This document shows positions 20,142 to 29,022 of a DNA stretch of 64,000 nucleotides, one piece after another. Source of the stretch: Roseivivax halotolerans (GTDB lineage: Bacteria; Pseudomonadota; Alphaproteobacteria; Rhodobacterales; Rhodobacteraceae); assembly GCF_900115815.1 (NCBI RefSeq), contig NZ_FOXV01000002.1, forward strand, positions 186,001 to 250,000. The letters are read 5' to 3'. The notes beneath the pieces are model-generated. The model was not told the origin of the DNA. It made no database searches and was given only the letters and a program-made list of their open reading frames with translations. A program made the position numbers and the translations under genes. Every line of letters starts with the position of its first letter. Within the stretch, counting starts at the first letter, position 1.

Positions 20142-20324
20142 GAAGGCTCCGGTCGGAAGGTCGGGGACAAGCGGCTGTTTGCCGCAAGGATGCGGCTTTA
20201 CTCCGTGTGCAAGAATATGGTTTTAACCGGCCTCGAAACAACGGGGGAATCCGTGCGGCGCCCTTCACAGCCGCCTTGCCCTCGACCCGGCCTTACGCGA
20301 ACGACGACAACCACCAGGTGTTAC

Positions 20325-21212
20325 ATGCGACTCAAGACGATGATTGCGGGCATGATCCCGGCATTTCTCTCGGCTCCGGCCTTCGCCCAGAGCGATGAGG
20401 TGATCGGCGCTCCCGTCAATGGCGGCATGGGCTTTCAGCCTGCGGCGACGGAACTGGCCCGCGACCTGCAATGGCTCGACGGAATGATCACGGTCATCAT
20501 CGCAGCCACAACGCTGTTCGTCCTTGGCCTCATGATCTGGTGCATCGTGCGCTACAATCAGCGGTCCAATCCCAAGGCGGCCAGCTTCACCCACAACACG
20601 CCCGTGGAGATCGCCTGGACGATCGTACCGATCCTGATCCTTGTGTTCATCGGCTCCTTCTCGCTGCCGACGCTGTTCAAACAGCAGGAAATCCCGGAAG
20701 GCGACGTCGTTATCAAGGCCACGGGTTACCAGTGGTACTGGGGCTATGAATATATCGGCGAGGACTTTTCCTTCGACAGCTACATGATCGGCTCCCCCGC
20801 GACCGGCGGCGACAACCGCTACACCGACGAAGTCGAGGCACAGCTGACCGAAGCGGGCTACGAGCCCGAGCATTTCCGCCTCGCCACCGACACGCAGGTG
20901 GTCGTGCCCGTGGGCCAGACCATCGTTATGCAGGTGACCGCCGGCGACGTGATCCACTCCTGGACGATTCCGGCCTTCGGCGTGAAGCAGGACGGCGTTC
21001 CGGGCCGCCTCGCGGAGTTGTGGTTCACCCCCGAGCAGGAAGGCATCTACTTTGGCCAGTGCTCGGAGCTTTGCGGCATCGCGCATGCCTACATGCCGAT
21101 CACCGTCAAAGTGGTCAGCGAGGAAGAATACGCCGAATGGCTGACCCAGATGAAAGAGGAATACGCCTCGAACGACGCGCCTCGCGCCGTCGAAGTCGCC
21201 TCGGCCGAGTGA
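20325..21212 (+). CDS. ctaC: Cytochrome c oxidase subunit II
   Basis: A 295-residue precursor of aa3-type oxidase subunit II. It has a signal peptide (MIPAFLSAPAFAQSDE), two membrane helices (ITVIIAATTLFVLGLMIWCIV and VEIAWTIVPILILVFIGSF), the aromatic stretch GYQWYWGYEY for electron entry, and the CuA site: VIHSWTIPAFG, then CSELCGIAHAYM. It accepts electrons from cytochrome c on the periplasmic face. ATG at 20325 is chosen because the signal peptide begins there. It heads ctaC-ctaB-small protein-ctaG-ctaE. Subunit I (ctaD) is not here, as is usual for this group. Confidence 0.96.
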   Translation: MRLKTMIAGMIPAFLSAPAFAQSDEVIGAPVNGGMGFQPAATELARDLQWLDGMITVIIAATTLFVLGLMIWCIVRYNQRSNPKAASFTHNTPVEIAWTIVPILILVFIGSFSLPTLFKQQEIPEGDVVIKATGYQWYWGYEYIGEDFSFDSYMIGSPATGGDNRYTDEVEAQLTEAGYEPEHFRLATDTQVVVPVGQTIVMQVTAGDVIHSWTIPAFGVKQDGVPGRLAELWFTPEQEGIYFGQCSELCGIAHAYMPITVKVVSEEEYAEWLTQMKEEYASNDAPRAVEVASAE

Positions 21213-21278
21213 TCGCAGTACCGGGCGGCCGGATGACGGCCGCCTGCCCTTCCCCAAGCTAACTCCCGTGATGCCTGC

Positions 21279-22223
21279 ATGACCGATGTCAGCCTCCAGA
21301 CCTTCGACGAGCACGAGCCGCAATTCGGCGATTATTTCGCGCTGCTGAAGCCGCGCGTGATGACGCTTGTCGTGTTCACGGCATTTGTCGGGCTTCTGGC
21401 CGCGCCGGTCGCGCTGCACCCCTTCGTCGCCTTCTGCGCGATCCTGTTCATCGCCATCGGGGGCGGCGCGTCGGGGGCGCTCAACATGTGGTGGGACGCG
21501 GATATCGACGCGGTGATGCGTCGGACCGCAAAGCGCCCCGTTCCCTCGGGCCGGGTCAAGGGCGACGAGGCTCTGGCCATAGGGCTTGCCCTTTCGGCCT
21601 TCTCGGTCGTCTTCCTCGGCCTTGCGACGAATTGGTTCGCAGCGGGCCTCCTGGCGTTCACGATCTTCTTCTACGCCGTCGTCTACACCATGTGGCTCAA
21701 GCGCACGACACCGCAGAACATCGTCATCGGCGGCGCGGCCGGCGCATTCCCTCCGATGATCGGCTGGGCCGCTGCGACCGGCGGCGTGTCCGTCGAAAGC
21801 ATCCTGATGTTCGCGCTCATCTTCATGTGGACACCCCCGCATTTCTGGGCGCTCGCACTCTTCATGCGCTCCGACTACGACGATGCCGGCGTTCCGATGC
21901 TGACCGTGACGCATGGCCGCCCGGCAACGCGCCGCCACATCCTTGTCTATACCGTGCTTCTGGCAGCCCTTGCCCTTGCAATGGGCCTGACATCCGCTGG
22001 CGGTCCGATCTATCTCGCAACGGCACTGGTGCTGAACGCGATGTTCCTGAAGGGCGCGGTCGAGATCTGGCGCCGCGACGAGGTCATGGCCGAGGCGGAC
22101 AATTACGGCGTCGAGAAGCGCTTCTTCAAGCTCTCGCTTCTCTACCTCTTCGCCCATTTCGGCGCGATCCTCGCCGATCGGGCGCTCGAGACGCTGGGCT
22201 TTGGCTTCGGAGGTCTGTTATGA
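21279..22223 (+). CDS. ctaB: Protoheme IX farnesyltransferase (haem O synthase)
   Basis: A 314-residue polytopic prenyltransferase of the UbiA superfamily. It shows [20 protein letters not shown] at the first helix, the Mg/prenyl-diphosphate motif [23 protein letters not shown] and the second acidic motif region [21 protein letters not shown]. It adds farnesyl to haem B to make haem O, the precursor of haem A for cytochrome oxidase. It lies 66 bases after ctaC, and its stop overlaps the next small gene's ATG by 4 bases. Confidence 0.95.
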   Translation: MTDVSLQTFDEHEPQFGDYFALLKPRVMTLVVFTAFVGLLAAPVALHPFVAFCAILFIAIGGGASGALNMWWDADIDAVMRRTAKRPVPSGRVKGDEALAIGLALSAFSVVFLGLATNWFAAGLLAFTIFFYAVVYTMWLKRTTPQNIVIGGAAGAFPPMIGWAAATGGVSVESILMFALIFMWTPPHFWALALFMRSDYDDAGVPMLTVTHGRPATRRHILVYTVLLAALALAMGLTSAGGPIYLATALVLNAMFLKGAVEIWRRDEVMAEADNYGVEKRFFKLSLLYLFAHFGAILADRALETLGFGFGGLL

Positions 22224-22399
22224 GCCTGATCCGCAAGCACGAAATGCATGAGCGCCGCTTCAGCCGGAACCTTGGGGTCGGCCTGACGCTCACCGCGCTC
22301 ATCGCGATCATCTTCGGCCTCACGATGGTGAAGGTGACCAACGACGATTTCTCGCTGAGCGGAAGTGGCGTGCCCACGCAGACTGAGGAGGCGAACTGA
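22220..22399 (+). CDS. Small single-helix membrane protein in cytochrome oxidase operon
   Basis: A 59-residue protein beginning [19 protein letters not shown], with one transmembrane helix ([20 protein letters not shown]) and a short polar C-terminus ([15 protein letters not shown]). The basic N-terminus suggests it stays in the cytoplasm. ATG overlaps the ctaB stop by 4 bases (ATGA) and its last base is the first base of the ctaG ATG, so all three are translationally coupled. Such small proteins occur at this position in relatives. A role in oxidase assembly or stability (CoxF-like) is inferred from position only. Confidence 0.75.
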   Translation: MSLIRKHEMHERRFSRNLGVGLTLTALIAIIFGLTMVKVTNDDFSLSGSGVPTQTEEAN

Positions 22400-22983
22400 T
22401 GGCGATGGACCAAAAGAACAAGACCCTCTTGCAGCTTGTGGGTGTCGTGACCTTCATGGGCGCGATGGCCTGGGCCTCGGTGCCTCTTTACAACTGGTTC
22501 TGCGCCGTCACCGGCTATGGCGGCACGACCGGTGTCGCGGAAGCCGGGAGCGACCGTGTTCTCGACCAAGAGATCACCGTGCGCTTCGATGCCAATACCG
22601 AGGCGGGCATGGGCTGGGAATTCAAGCCCATGCAGACCGAAATGAAGGTCAAGATCGGCGAAGACGGACTTGCCTTCTATGAGGCCTACAATCCGACCGA
22701 CAAACCGATTGCCGGCCAGGCAGGCTACAACGTGGCGCCCTTCATCGCGGGCGGCTTTTTCGAAAAGGTGCAGTGCTTCTGCTTCACCGAGCAGGTCCTG
22801 ATGCCCGGCGAGCGGGTCGAGATGCCGGTGAACTTCTTCGTCGATCCCGATATCGCCGACGACGCGGATGCGAAGCACCTCAAGCACATCACGTTGTCCT
22901 ACACGTTCTACGAGATCGATATGCCCGAAGAGGTGCAGGCCGAGCTCGACGCCGGTACGGACACCACAACCACAGTCAACTAA
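22399..22983 (+). CDS. ctaG: Cytochrome c oxidase assembly protein CtaG (Cox11)
   Basis: A 194-residue copper chaperone that delivers Cu to the CuB site of subunit I. It has one N-terminal membrane helix (LLQLVGVVTFMGAMAWASVPLYNWFC), the family segment GYGGTTGVAE and the copper-binding CFCF in KVQCFCFTEQVL, followed by PGERVEMPVNFFVDP. The C-terminal domain faces the periplasm. Start overlaps the preceding small gene by one base. Confidence 0.95.
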   Translation: MAMDQKNKTLLQLVGVVTFMGAMAWASVPLYNWFCAVTGYGGTTGVAEAGSDRVLDQEITVRFDANTEAGMGWEFKPMQTEMKVKIGEDGLAFYEAYNPTDKPIAGQAGYNVAPFIAGGFFEKVQCFCFTEQVLMPGERVEMPVNFFVDPDIADDADAKHLKHITLSYTFYEIDMPEEVQAELDAGTDTTTTVN

Positions 22984-23007
22984 GCGGGAGCGAGCGAGGG
23001 AACCGAA

Positions 23008-23808
23008 ATGGCGCACGCAAAGAACCACGATTACCACATCCTGTCGCCCTCGATCTGGCCGTTCCTCGGCGCGGTCGCGGGCTTCATCATGCTGTTCGGC
23101 GCTGTCCTCTGGATGAAGGACATGGGCCCCTGGGCGTTCCTCATCGGCTTCGTCGGCGTGCTATATGTCATGTTCGGCTGGTGGTCGGACGTCGTCGCCG
23201 AAAGCCAGGTCGGCGATCACACGCCGGTCGTGCAGATCGGCCTGCGCTACGGCTTCATCCTCTTCATCATGTCCGAGGTGATGTTCTTCTTCGCCTGGTT
23301 CTGGTCCTTCTTCAAACACGCGATGTACCCGATGGGCCCGAACTCGCCCGCCGAGGACGGCGTCTGGCCGCCCGCGGGAATCGAGACCTTCGACCCCTGG
23401 CATCTGCCGCTCATCAACACGCTGATCCTGCTCTGCTCCGGTGCGGCGGCGACCTGGGCGCACCATGCCCTCGTGCATGAGAACAACCGCCAGGACATGA
23501 AGAACGGCCTGATCCTCGCAGTGGTGCTCGGCCTGATTTTCACGGTGTTCCAGGCTTATGAGTACAGCCACGCGGCCTTCGGCTTCTCTGGCAACATCTA
23601 CGGCGCGAACTTCTTCATGGCGACGGGCTTTCACGGCGCGCACGTGATAATCGGCACGATCTTCCTGTTCATCTGCCTCCTGCGGTTGATGCGCGGGCAT
23701 TTCACCCAGAACAAGCATGTCGGCTTCGAGGCCGCTGCCTGGTACTGGCACTTCGTCGACGTAGTCTGGCTCTTCCTCTTCGCAGCCGTCTACGTCTGGG
23801 GCGGCTGA
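23008..23808 (+). CDS. ctaE: Cytochrome c oxidase subunit III
   Basis: A 266-residue integral membrane subunit with seven predicted helices. Visible family segments are [68 protein letters not shown] and the C-terminal [25 protein letters not shown]. It stabilises the oxidase during proton pumping. It lies 24 bases after ctaG with a GGGAGCGAGCGAGGG purine region upstream. A terminator follows. Confidence 0.96.
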   Translation: MAHAKNHDYHILSPSIWPFLGAVAGFIMLFGAVLWMKDMGPWAFLIGFVGVLYVMFGWWSDVVAESQVGDHTPVVQIGLRYGFILFIMSEVMFFFAWFWSFFKHAMYPMGPNSPAEDGVWPPAGIETFDPWHLPLINTLILLCSGAAATWAHHALVHENNRQDMKNGLILAVVLGLIFTVFQAYEYSHAAFGFSGNIYGANFFMATGFHGAHVIIGTIFLFICLLRLMRGHFTQNKHVGFEAAAWYWHFVDVVWLFLFAAVYVWGG

Positions 23809-23831
23809 CAACGCCTGCATAGAAACTGGAC

Positions 23832-23863
23832 AACGCCCGCTGGACCTTCGGCGGGCGTTTTTC
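23832..23863 (+). terminator. Intrinsic terminator after ctaE
   Basis: AACGCCCGC and GCGGGCGTT form a perfect 9-bp stem with a 10-base loop, followed by TTTTT (starting within the stem end). It lies 24 bases past the ctaE stop and should end the cta transcript. Confidence 0.8.
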
Positions 23864-23900
23864 ATTGGAGCGACGCAACCGAACGGCGAGCGATCGCAGA

Positions 23901-23933
23901 CCCTCGGAACCATCATGGACCATGGTCCGAGGG
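23901..23933. repeat. Long inverted repeat in ctaE-surf1 spacer
   Basis: CCCTCGGAACCAT (23901-23913) pairs with ATGGTCCGAGGG (23922-23933) apart from one bulged A. Its centre also contains the perfect 12-base palindrome GGACCATGGTCC (23917-23928). Lacking a T tract, it looks more like a protein-binding site or RNA structure than a terminator. The surrounding 235-base spacer holds no gene that I can support. Confidence 0.55.
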
Positions 23934-24043
23934 CGGAAATCACCGGCGACACCTGCGCGCTGCGACGCCAAGCCATACGCGGGCGGATTGAACCCGGCCG
24001 CGTCACCGGCTAGAGCAACGCGGACCAAACCGACCGGAGCCTC

Positions 24044-24739
24044 GTGCCGCCCGTGAAACGACTTCTCGCCCCGCTGATCTTTGGCCTCGCCGGATGCGCG
24101 ATCCTGATCGCGCTTGGCGTATGGCAGGTGCAGCGTCTGGCCTGGAAGGAAGGGATCCTCGCCGAGATCGAGGCGAAGATCGACGGCGCAGCCGAGCCCC
24201 TGCCCGACGTAGTCTCGCCATCCGAGCAAAGGTACCAGCCCGTCGCCTTGTCAGGCGAGATCGGCGCAGGCGAGCTGCACGTGCTCGTCTCCGTGAAACA
24301 GCGCGGTGCGGGCTATCGGATCATTGCGCCCTTCACGACCGATGCGGGACGGCAGATTCTGCTGGATCGGGGCTACGTCGAGAACGAGGCTAAGACGTCC
24401 GAGCGGCGGATCGGCGAGACGGAGGTGACCGGCAACCTGCATTGGCCGGACGACCGCACCTCGTCGACGCCTCGGAATGATGTTGAGGGCAACACATGGT
24501 TCGCCCGCGATATCGGCCCGATGGCCGAGGCGCTCGGGACAGAGCCCCTCCTCGTGATCGCGCGAAGCGAGACGCCGCCCGCGCCCGGCATCACGCCGCT
24601 TCCGGTCTCGACAGAGGGTATCCCGAACAACCATCTGCAATACGCGATCACCTGGTTTTCGCTTGCCGCCATCTGGGCGGTGATGACCGGGCTCTACATC
24701 CGCCGCAGCCGTGCGGCCGAGAAAGGCACAGTGACATGA
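24044..24739 (+). CDS. SURF1 family cytochrome oxidase biogenesis protein
   Basis: A 231-residue protein with the SURF1 topology: an N-terminal helix (PLIFGLAGCAILIALGVWQVQRL, where GVWQVQR is a family hallmark) and a C-terminal helix (ITWFSLAAIWAVMTGLYI) around a periplasmic domain. It contains GYRIIAPF, LLDRGYVE and NNHLQYAITWFSLA. SURF1 proteins bind haem A and assist its insertion into subunit I. Start is GTG 24044, with GGAG 4 bases away; GTG 24053 is a possible alternative. It overlaps thrC by 4 bases. Confidence 0.92.
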   Translation: MPPVKRLLAPLIFGLAGCAILIALGVWQVQRLAWKEGILAEIEAKIDGAAEPLPDVVSPSEQRYQPVALSGEIGAGELHVLVSVKQRGAGYRIIAPFTTDAGRQILLDRGYVENEAKTSERRIGETEVTGNLHWPDDRTSSTPRNDVEGNTWFARDIGPMAEALGTEPLLVIARSETPPAPGITPLPVSTEGIPNNHLQYAITWFSLAAIWAVMTGLYIRRSRAAEKGTVT

Positions 24740-26124
24740 ACTACGTCTCGACACGGGGGAAGGCCCCGGTTCTTGGCTTCGAGGAGACGATGCTGTCCGG
24801 TCTCGCGCGCGACGGCGGCCTCTACGTGCCCGAGACCGTGCCGCAAATGTCCGCCGGAGACATCCGCGCGTTGCATGGCCTGCCCTATGAAGAGGTCGCC
24901 TTTCGCGTGATGCGTCCCTTCGTGGCGGACGCGTTCGACGACGACACGTTCGGCAGCCTCATCGAGAACGCTTATCGCGGGTTCGGCCATGTCGCCCGCG
25001 CGCCGCTGGTGCAACTCGCCCCGGGGCATTTCCTCGCCGAGCTCTTCCACGGGCCGACGCTCGCCTTCAAGGACTTCGCGATGCAGCTCATCGGGCAGAT
25101 GTTCGAGGAGGCGCTGAAGCGGCGGGGCGACCGCGTGACAATCGTGGGCGCGACCTCGGGAGATACCGGCTCCGCCGCGATCGAGGCGTTCCGGGGGCTC
25201 GATGCGGTCGACGTCTTCATCCTCTACCCGCACGGGCGCGTCTCCGAAGTGCAGCGGCGGCAGATGACGACGCCGGTCGAAGAGAACGTTCACGCCATCG
25301 CGCTCGACGGGCATTTCGACGATTGCCAGGCACGTCTGAAGGACATGTTCAACCATTTCGAGTTCCGCGACGAGGTTCGGCTCGCGGGTGTCAATTCGAT
25401 CAACTGGGGCCGGGTGCTGGCGCAGGTTGTCTACTACTTCTCCTCGGCCGTGGCGCTCGGCGCGCCGGAGCGCAGCGTCAGTTTCACCGTGCCAACCGGC
25501 AATTTCGGCGACATCTTCGCAGGCTACATCGCCAAGCGCATGGGCCTGCCGATCGACAAGCTGGTCGTGGCCACGAACCAGAATGACATTCTCGACCGCT
25601 GCCTGCGCTCGGGCGCCTACGAGACGGCGGGCGTCGCGCCGTCGATCTCGCCGTCGATGGACATCCAGGTCAGCTCCAACTTCGAGCGCGCGCTCTTCGA
25701 CGCCTATGGTCGGGACGGCGCGGCGGTGGCGCAGCTCATGGACGAGTTGAAGGCGGGCGGCTTCCATGTGAGCCAGGGCGCGCTGGAAAAGCTGCGCGAG
25801 GATTTCACCTCGGGCTGCGCCTCGGAGGAGGAAACGCTCGCGACGATCGCCCGCGCGCACCAGACGATGGGCGAGCTCCTCTGCCCGCACTCGGCGGTGG
25901 GCGTGAAGGTCGCCGAAGAACATCTCGACCCCGCGGTGCCGATGGTCACGCTCGCGACAGCGCATCCGGCGAAATTCCCCGACGCGGTCGAGCGGGCGAC
26001 GGGCATCCGCCCGCCCCTGCCCGAGCGCATGGCCGACCTCTTCGAGCGGCCCGAACGCATGACGCGCGCCGAGAACGACCTCGGCGCCCTCGAAACCCTG
26101 ATCAAGGATCGCATCCCCCTTTGA
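24736..26124 (+). CDS. thrC: Threonine synthase
   Basis: A 462-residue fold-type II PLP enzyme converting O-phosphohomoserine to threonine. It starts MNYVSTRGKAPVLGFEE, typical of the class, with the PLP lysine in FHGPTLAFKDFAMQ and the phosphate loop ATSGDTGSAAIEAFRG. Further conserved stretches are NSINWGRVLAQVVYYF and FTVPTGNFGDIFAGYIAKRMG. ATG overlaps the SURF1 stop (ATGA). Its stop overlaps the TTG start of the M16 peptidase gene. Linkage of thrC to the oxidase assembly gene is common in Rhodobacterales. Confidence 0.95.
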   Translation: MNYVSTRGKAPVLGFEETMLSGLARDGGLYVPETVPQMSAGDIRALHGLPYEEVAFRVMRPFVADAFDDDTFGSLIENAYRGFGHVARAPLVQLAPGHFLAELFHGPTLAFKDFAMQLIGQMFEEALKRRGDRVTIVGATSGDTGSAAIEAFRGLDAVDVFILYPHGRVSEVQRRQMTTPVEENVHAIALDGHFDDCQARLKDMFNHFEFRDEVRLAGVNSINWGRVLAQVVYYFSSAVALGAPERSVSFTVPTGNFGDIFAGYIAKRMGLPIDKLVVATNQNDILDRCLRSGAYETAGVAPSISPSMDIQVSSNFERALFDAYGRDGAAVAQLMDELKAGGFHVSQGALEKLREDFTSGCASEEETLATIARAHQTMGELLCPHSAVGVKVAEEHLDPAVPMVTLATAHPAKFPDAVERATGIRPPLPERMADLFERPERMTRAENDLGALETLIKDRIPL

Positions 26125-27383
26125 CCTGCCAGATCACAACGCTCCCCAACGGCTTTCGCATCGTCACCGAACACATGCCGCATCTGAAATCCGCCGCGCT
26201 CGGCGTCTGGGTCGGCGCAGGCGGGCGGCATGAACGCGAGGCCGAGAACGGGATCGCGCATTTTCTCGAGCACATGGCCTTCAAAGGCACGGCCTCGCGC
26301 TCAGCCCTGAAGATCGCCGAGGAGATCGAGGATGTGGGCGGCTACATCAACGCTTACACCTCGCGCGAGACCACGGCGTTTTTCGCGGGCGTGCTGGAGC
26401 CGGACGTGCCGCTGGCGCTCGATCTTATCGCGGATATCCTGCGCGCCCCCGCCTTCGAGCAACGGGAGATCGAGACCGAGCGCGGCGTGATCCTGCAAGA
26501 GATCGGCCAGGTGCGCGACACGCCCGACGACATCATCTTCGACTGGCTGCAGGAGACAGCCTATCCCGGCCAGGCCATCGGACGGTCGATCCTCGGCCCC
26601 TCTGCCAATGTCTCCCGCTTCGGCAAGGAAGACCTCGCGCGCTTTGTCTCGGAGCATTACGGACCCGACCGGCTGATCCTCTCGGCGGCGGGCGCGGTCG
26701 ATCACGACGCGCTCGTGCGACAGGCGGAGAAGCTGTTCGGCGATCTTGCCCCGCGTGATGCCCGCGATGCCGATCCTGCCCGCTTCGGGGGCGGCGAGAT
26801 CCGCGAGAGCCGCCAGCTCGAACAGGCGCATTTCGCGCTCGCCTTCGAAAGTCCGGGCTACCGCGATCCCGCCTTCTACGCGGCGCAGATCTATTCGACC
26901 GCGCTTGGCGGCGGCATGTCCTCGCGCCTTTTCCAGGAAGCGCGGGAGCGGCGCGGTCTCTGCTACACGATCTTCGCCAATTCGGGCGCCTACGCCGATA
27001 CGGGCACGACCACGATCTATGCGGGCACCTCGGGCGAGGAACTGGACGGACTGGCGCGGCTGACCATCGACGAGATGAAGCGCGCCGCCTCCGATCTGCG
27101 CCCCGAGGAGATCGACCGGGCCCGCGCTCAGTTGAAAGCCGGGCTCCTGATGGGCCTCGAATCGGCGTCAGCGCGGGCGGAGCGGCATGCCCGCATGATC
27201 CAGATCTGGGGCCGCGTGCCCGAGATCGAGAGCACCATCGCGCGCATCGACGCGGTTACGCTCGAAGATGTCCGCACCTTCGCCGAAGACCTCGCGACCA
27301 AGGCACCGGCCGCGATGGCGCTTTACGGGCCCGTGGACAGCGCACCGACGCTCGAGGCACTGAACGAGGCCCGCGCCGCCTGA
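26121..27383 (+). CDS. M16-family zinc peptidase (processing-peptidase-like)
   Basis: A 420-residue peptidase with the inverted zinc motif HFLEHMAFKG (HxxEH) and the downstream Glu in the ERGVILQEI region. The N-terminus TTLPNGFRIVTEHMPHLKSAALGVW is the usual start of bacterial relatives of mitochondrial processing peptidase beta. The C-terminal domain includes GGGMSSRLFQEARERRGLCYTI. It may degrade signal or other peptides; the bacterial substrate is unknown. Start is TTG 26121, whose TTGA overlaps the thrC stop. The homologous N-terminus begins within a few residues, which supports it. Confidence 0.92.
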   Translation: MTCQITTLPNGFRIVTEHMPHLKSAALGVWVGAGGRHEREAENGIAHFLEHMAFKGTASRSALKIAEEIEDVGGYINAYTSRETTAFFAGVLEPDVPLALDLIADILRAPAFEQREIETERGVILQEIGQVRDTPDDIIFDWLQETAYPGQAIGRSILGPSANVSRFGKEDLARFVSEHYGPDRLILSAAGAVDHDALVRQAEKLFGDLAPRDARDADPARFGGGEIRESRQLEQAHFALAFESPGYRDPAFYAAQIYSTALGGGMSSRLFQEARERRGLCYTIFANSGAYADTGTTTIYAGTSGEELDGLARLTIDEMKRAASDLRPEEIDRARAQLKAGLLMGLESASARAERHARMIQIWGRVPEIESTIARIDAVTLEDVRTFAEDLATKAPAAMALYGPVDSAPTLEALNEARAA

Positions 27384-27967
27384 TGCTGACCCGCCGCAGG
27401 AAATTGCGCATCGAGACCGAGCGGCTGACCCTGCGCCCGCCGGTTCATGGCGATTTCAGCGCCTGGTCCGCGCTCCGGCAGGATAGCCGCGATTTCCTTG
27501 TGCCGTGGGAGCCGACCTGGGCGTCGGATCATCTGACGCGGCGGGCCTTCACCAACCGCGTCTATTGGGCCAACCGCTCGATCTCGGGCGGCACGGCGGT
27601 GCCGCTCTTTCTCATCCGCCGCGAGGATCAGATGCTGATGGGCGCGCTGACCCTCGACAATATCCGCCGCGGACCGGCGCAATCGGGCACGTTCGGCTAC
27701 TGGACCGGGCAGCCCTTCGCGCGGCAGGGCTATATGCAGGAAGCGATCGAGGCGATGGTCCATTACGCCTTCGGCAAGCTGGATCTGTCACGGCTCGAAG
27801 CCGCGTGCCTGCCAGAGAACGTCGCCTCGCGCGGCCTTCTGGAGCGGTCAGGCTTCAAATACGAGGGCGTCGCGCAGAGCTATCTGCAGATCAACGGCCG
27901 CTGGCGCACCCATGTGCTTTATGCGAGCCTCAGGAGCGATCGGCGCGGACGCACCCAGGTCGGGTAG
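27383..27967 (+). CDS. GNAT acetyltransferase, RimJ/RimL-like
   Basis: A 194-residue N-acetyltransferase of the ribosomal-protein-modifying type. It shows IETERLTLRPPVHGDFSAW, FLIRREDQMLMGALTLDNIRRGPAQSGTFGYWTG, the acetyl-CoA loop FARQGYMQEAIEAMVHYAFG and LEAACLPENVASRGLLERSGFKYEG. These are the classic RimJ-like motifs A and B. Target protein is not known. ATG overlaps the M16 peptidase stop by one base (TGATG). Confidence 0.88.
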   Translation: MLTRRRKLRIETERLTLRPPVHGDFSAWSALRQDSRDFLVPWEPTWASDHLTRRAFTNRVYWANRSISGGTAVPLFLIRREDQMLMGALTLDNIRRGPAQSGTFGYWTGQPFARQGYMQEAIEAMVHYAFGKLDLSRLEAACLPENVASRGLLERSGFKYEGVAQSYLQINGRWRTHVLYASLRSDRRGRTQVG

Positions 27968-27991
27968 CATCGCGCGATCCGCCAGGGCCGA

Positions 27992-28033
27992 GTGGGGGCG
28001 CTGCCCCCACACCCCCGCGGTATTTCCGCCAAC
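27992..28033. repeat. GC-rich hairpin followed by CCCCCGCGGTATTT, likely dispersed intergenic repeat
   Basis: GTGGGGGC-GCT-GCCCCCAC (27992-28010) is a perfect 8-bp stem, directly followed by ACCCCCGCGGTATTTCCGCC. This combination resembles GC-rich intergenic repeats that I recall from Rhodobacteraceae genomes, but copy number cannot be tested from one window. It may also act as a terminator for the thrC-peptidase-acetyltransferase transcript. A related hairpin occurs at 61215. Confidence 0.45.
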
Positions 28034-28119
28034 CCAAATCAGGAGCGCGGCGCCTCGCGCGGACGTGAAGCGCGGGGGCGCGAAGGCTTGGTAGCCTGAC
28101 CCTCAAAGGGAGGTTTCTC

Positions 28120-28959
28120 ATGCCGCGCGGTCTCATTGCTCTTCTGGCGCTTGTCCTGCTCGGAGCGCTGCCCCAGGCGGGCGCCGCGCAGGATCGACGT
28201 GCCTCGCATTGTATCGCCATCGCCGATGCCGCGCCCGAGATGCAGTATCTTCACAAGGCGTCCTGGCAGGAGCCTGTGGCGGAATATTCCGTGCGGATCC
28301 ACTACATCGCCCATGCCTCCTTCCTGATCCAGACGCGCGGCGGTCTCGATGTCGTCACCGATTACACGGGCTTCATCGGCAATACGGATCTTATCCCGGA
28401 TGTCGTGACGATGAATCATGCCCATGACACGCATTGGACGGCGAACCCCGATCCCGCGATCGGGCACGTCCTGCAAGGTTGGGGCGAGGAATTCGGCGCG
28501 GGTATCGACCATCACGTCGATCTCGGCGAGATGCTGGTGCGGAACGTCTCGACCGATATTCGCTCGCAATTCGGCGGGCGCGAGGACAACGGCAATTCGA
28601 TTTTCGTCTTCGAGGCCGAGGGGCTTTGCATCGGCCATCTGGGGCATCTGCACCACGAGCCGAACGAGGCGCAATACGCCGCGCTCGGCCGGCTCGATGT
28701 CGTCATGGTGCCTGTGGATGGCGGCTATACGATGGCGCGCACCAACATGATCAACGTGCTGGACCGGCTGAAAAGCCGCGTCATCATCCCGATGCACTGG
28801 TTCAGCGGTCTGGCGCTCGAGAATTTCATCGAGGAGATCCGCGAGGACGTCATTGTCGAGCGGCTCGGCGTGCCGAGTCTGGAGATCTCGCTTGCCACGC
28901 TGCCCGACCGGCCGACGGTGATGGTGCTCGATCCCGAATGGCTGACCGATCCGCGCTGA
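28120..28959 (+). CDS. Exported metallo-beta-lactamase-fold hydrolase (UlaG-like)
   Basis: A 279-residue protein with a signal peptide (IALLALVLLGALPQAGAAQD), so likely periplasmic. The mature part has an MBL fold: IHYIAHASFLIQTRGGLDVVTDY, the metal cluster MNHAHDTHW, CIGHLGHLHHEP, VMVPVDGGYTMA and VIIPMHWF, which together supply the usual His and Asp ligands. UlaG-like lactonases and related phosphodiesterases share this pattern. The substrate is unknown. SD-like AAAGGGAGG lies before ATG 28120. It stands alone. Confidence 0.82.
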   Translation: MPRGLIALLALVLLGALPQAGAAQDRRASHCIAIADAAPEMQYLHKASWQEPVAEYSVRIHYIAHASFLIQTRGGLDVVTDYTGFIGNTDLIPDVVTMNHAHDTHWTANPDPAIGHVLQGWGEEFGAGIDHHVDLGEMLVRNVSTDIRSQFGGREDNGNSIFVFEAEGLCIGHLGHLHHEPNEAQYAALGRLDVVMVPVDGGYTMARTNMINVLDRLKSRVIIPMHWFSGLALENFIEEIREDVIVERLGVPSLEISLATLPDRPTVMVLDPEWLTDPR

Positions 28960-29022
28960 TGACCCCTTTCGCTGGACGGGACAGGCAGGCTAAGCCTGAG
29001 GCGTAGCGCTGCAGGACGACCC

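Noticed and set aside
20265-22157. Long open frame on the minus strand (630 codons) opposite ctaC and ctaB
   Set aside because: It is antisense to two clear oxidase genes, has no recognisable domain and low-complexity composition typical of GC-rich shadow frames.
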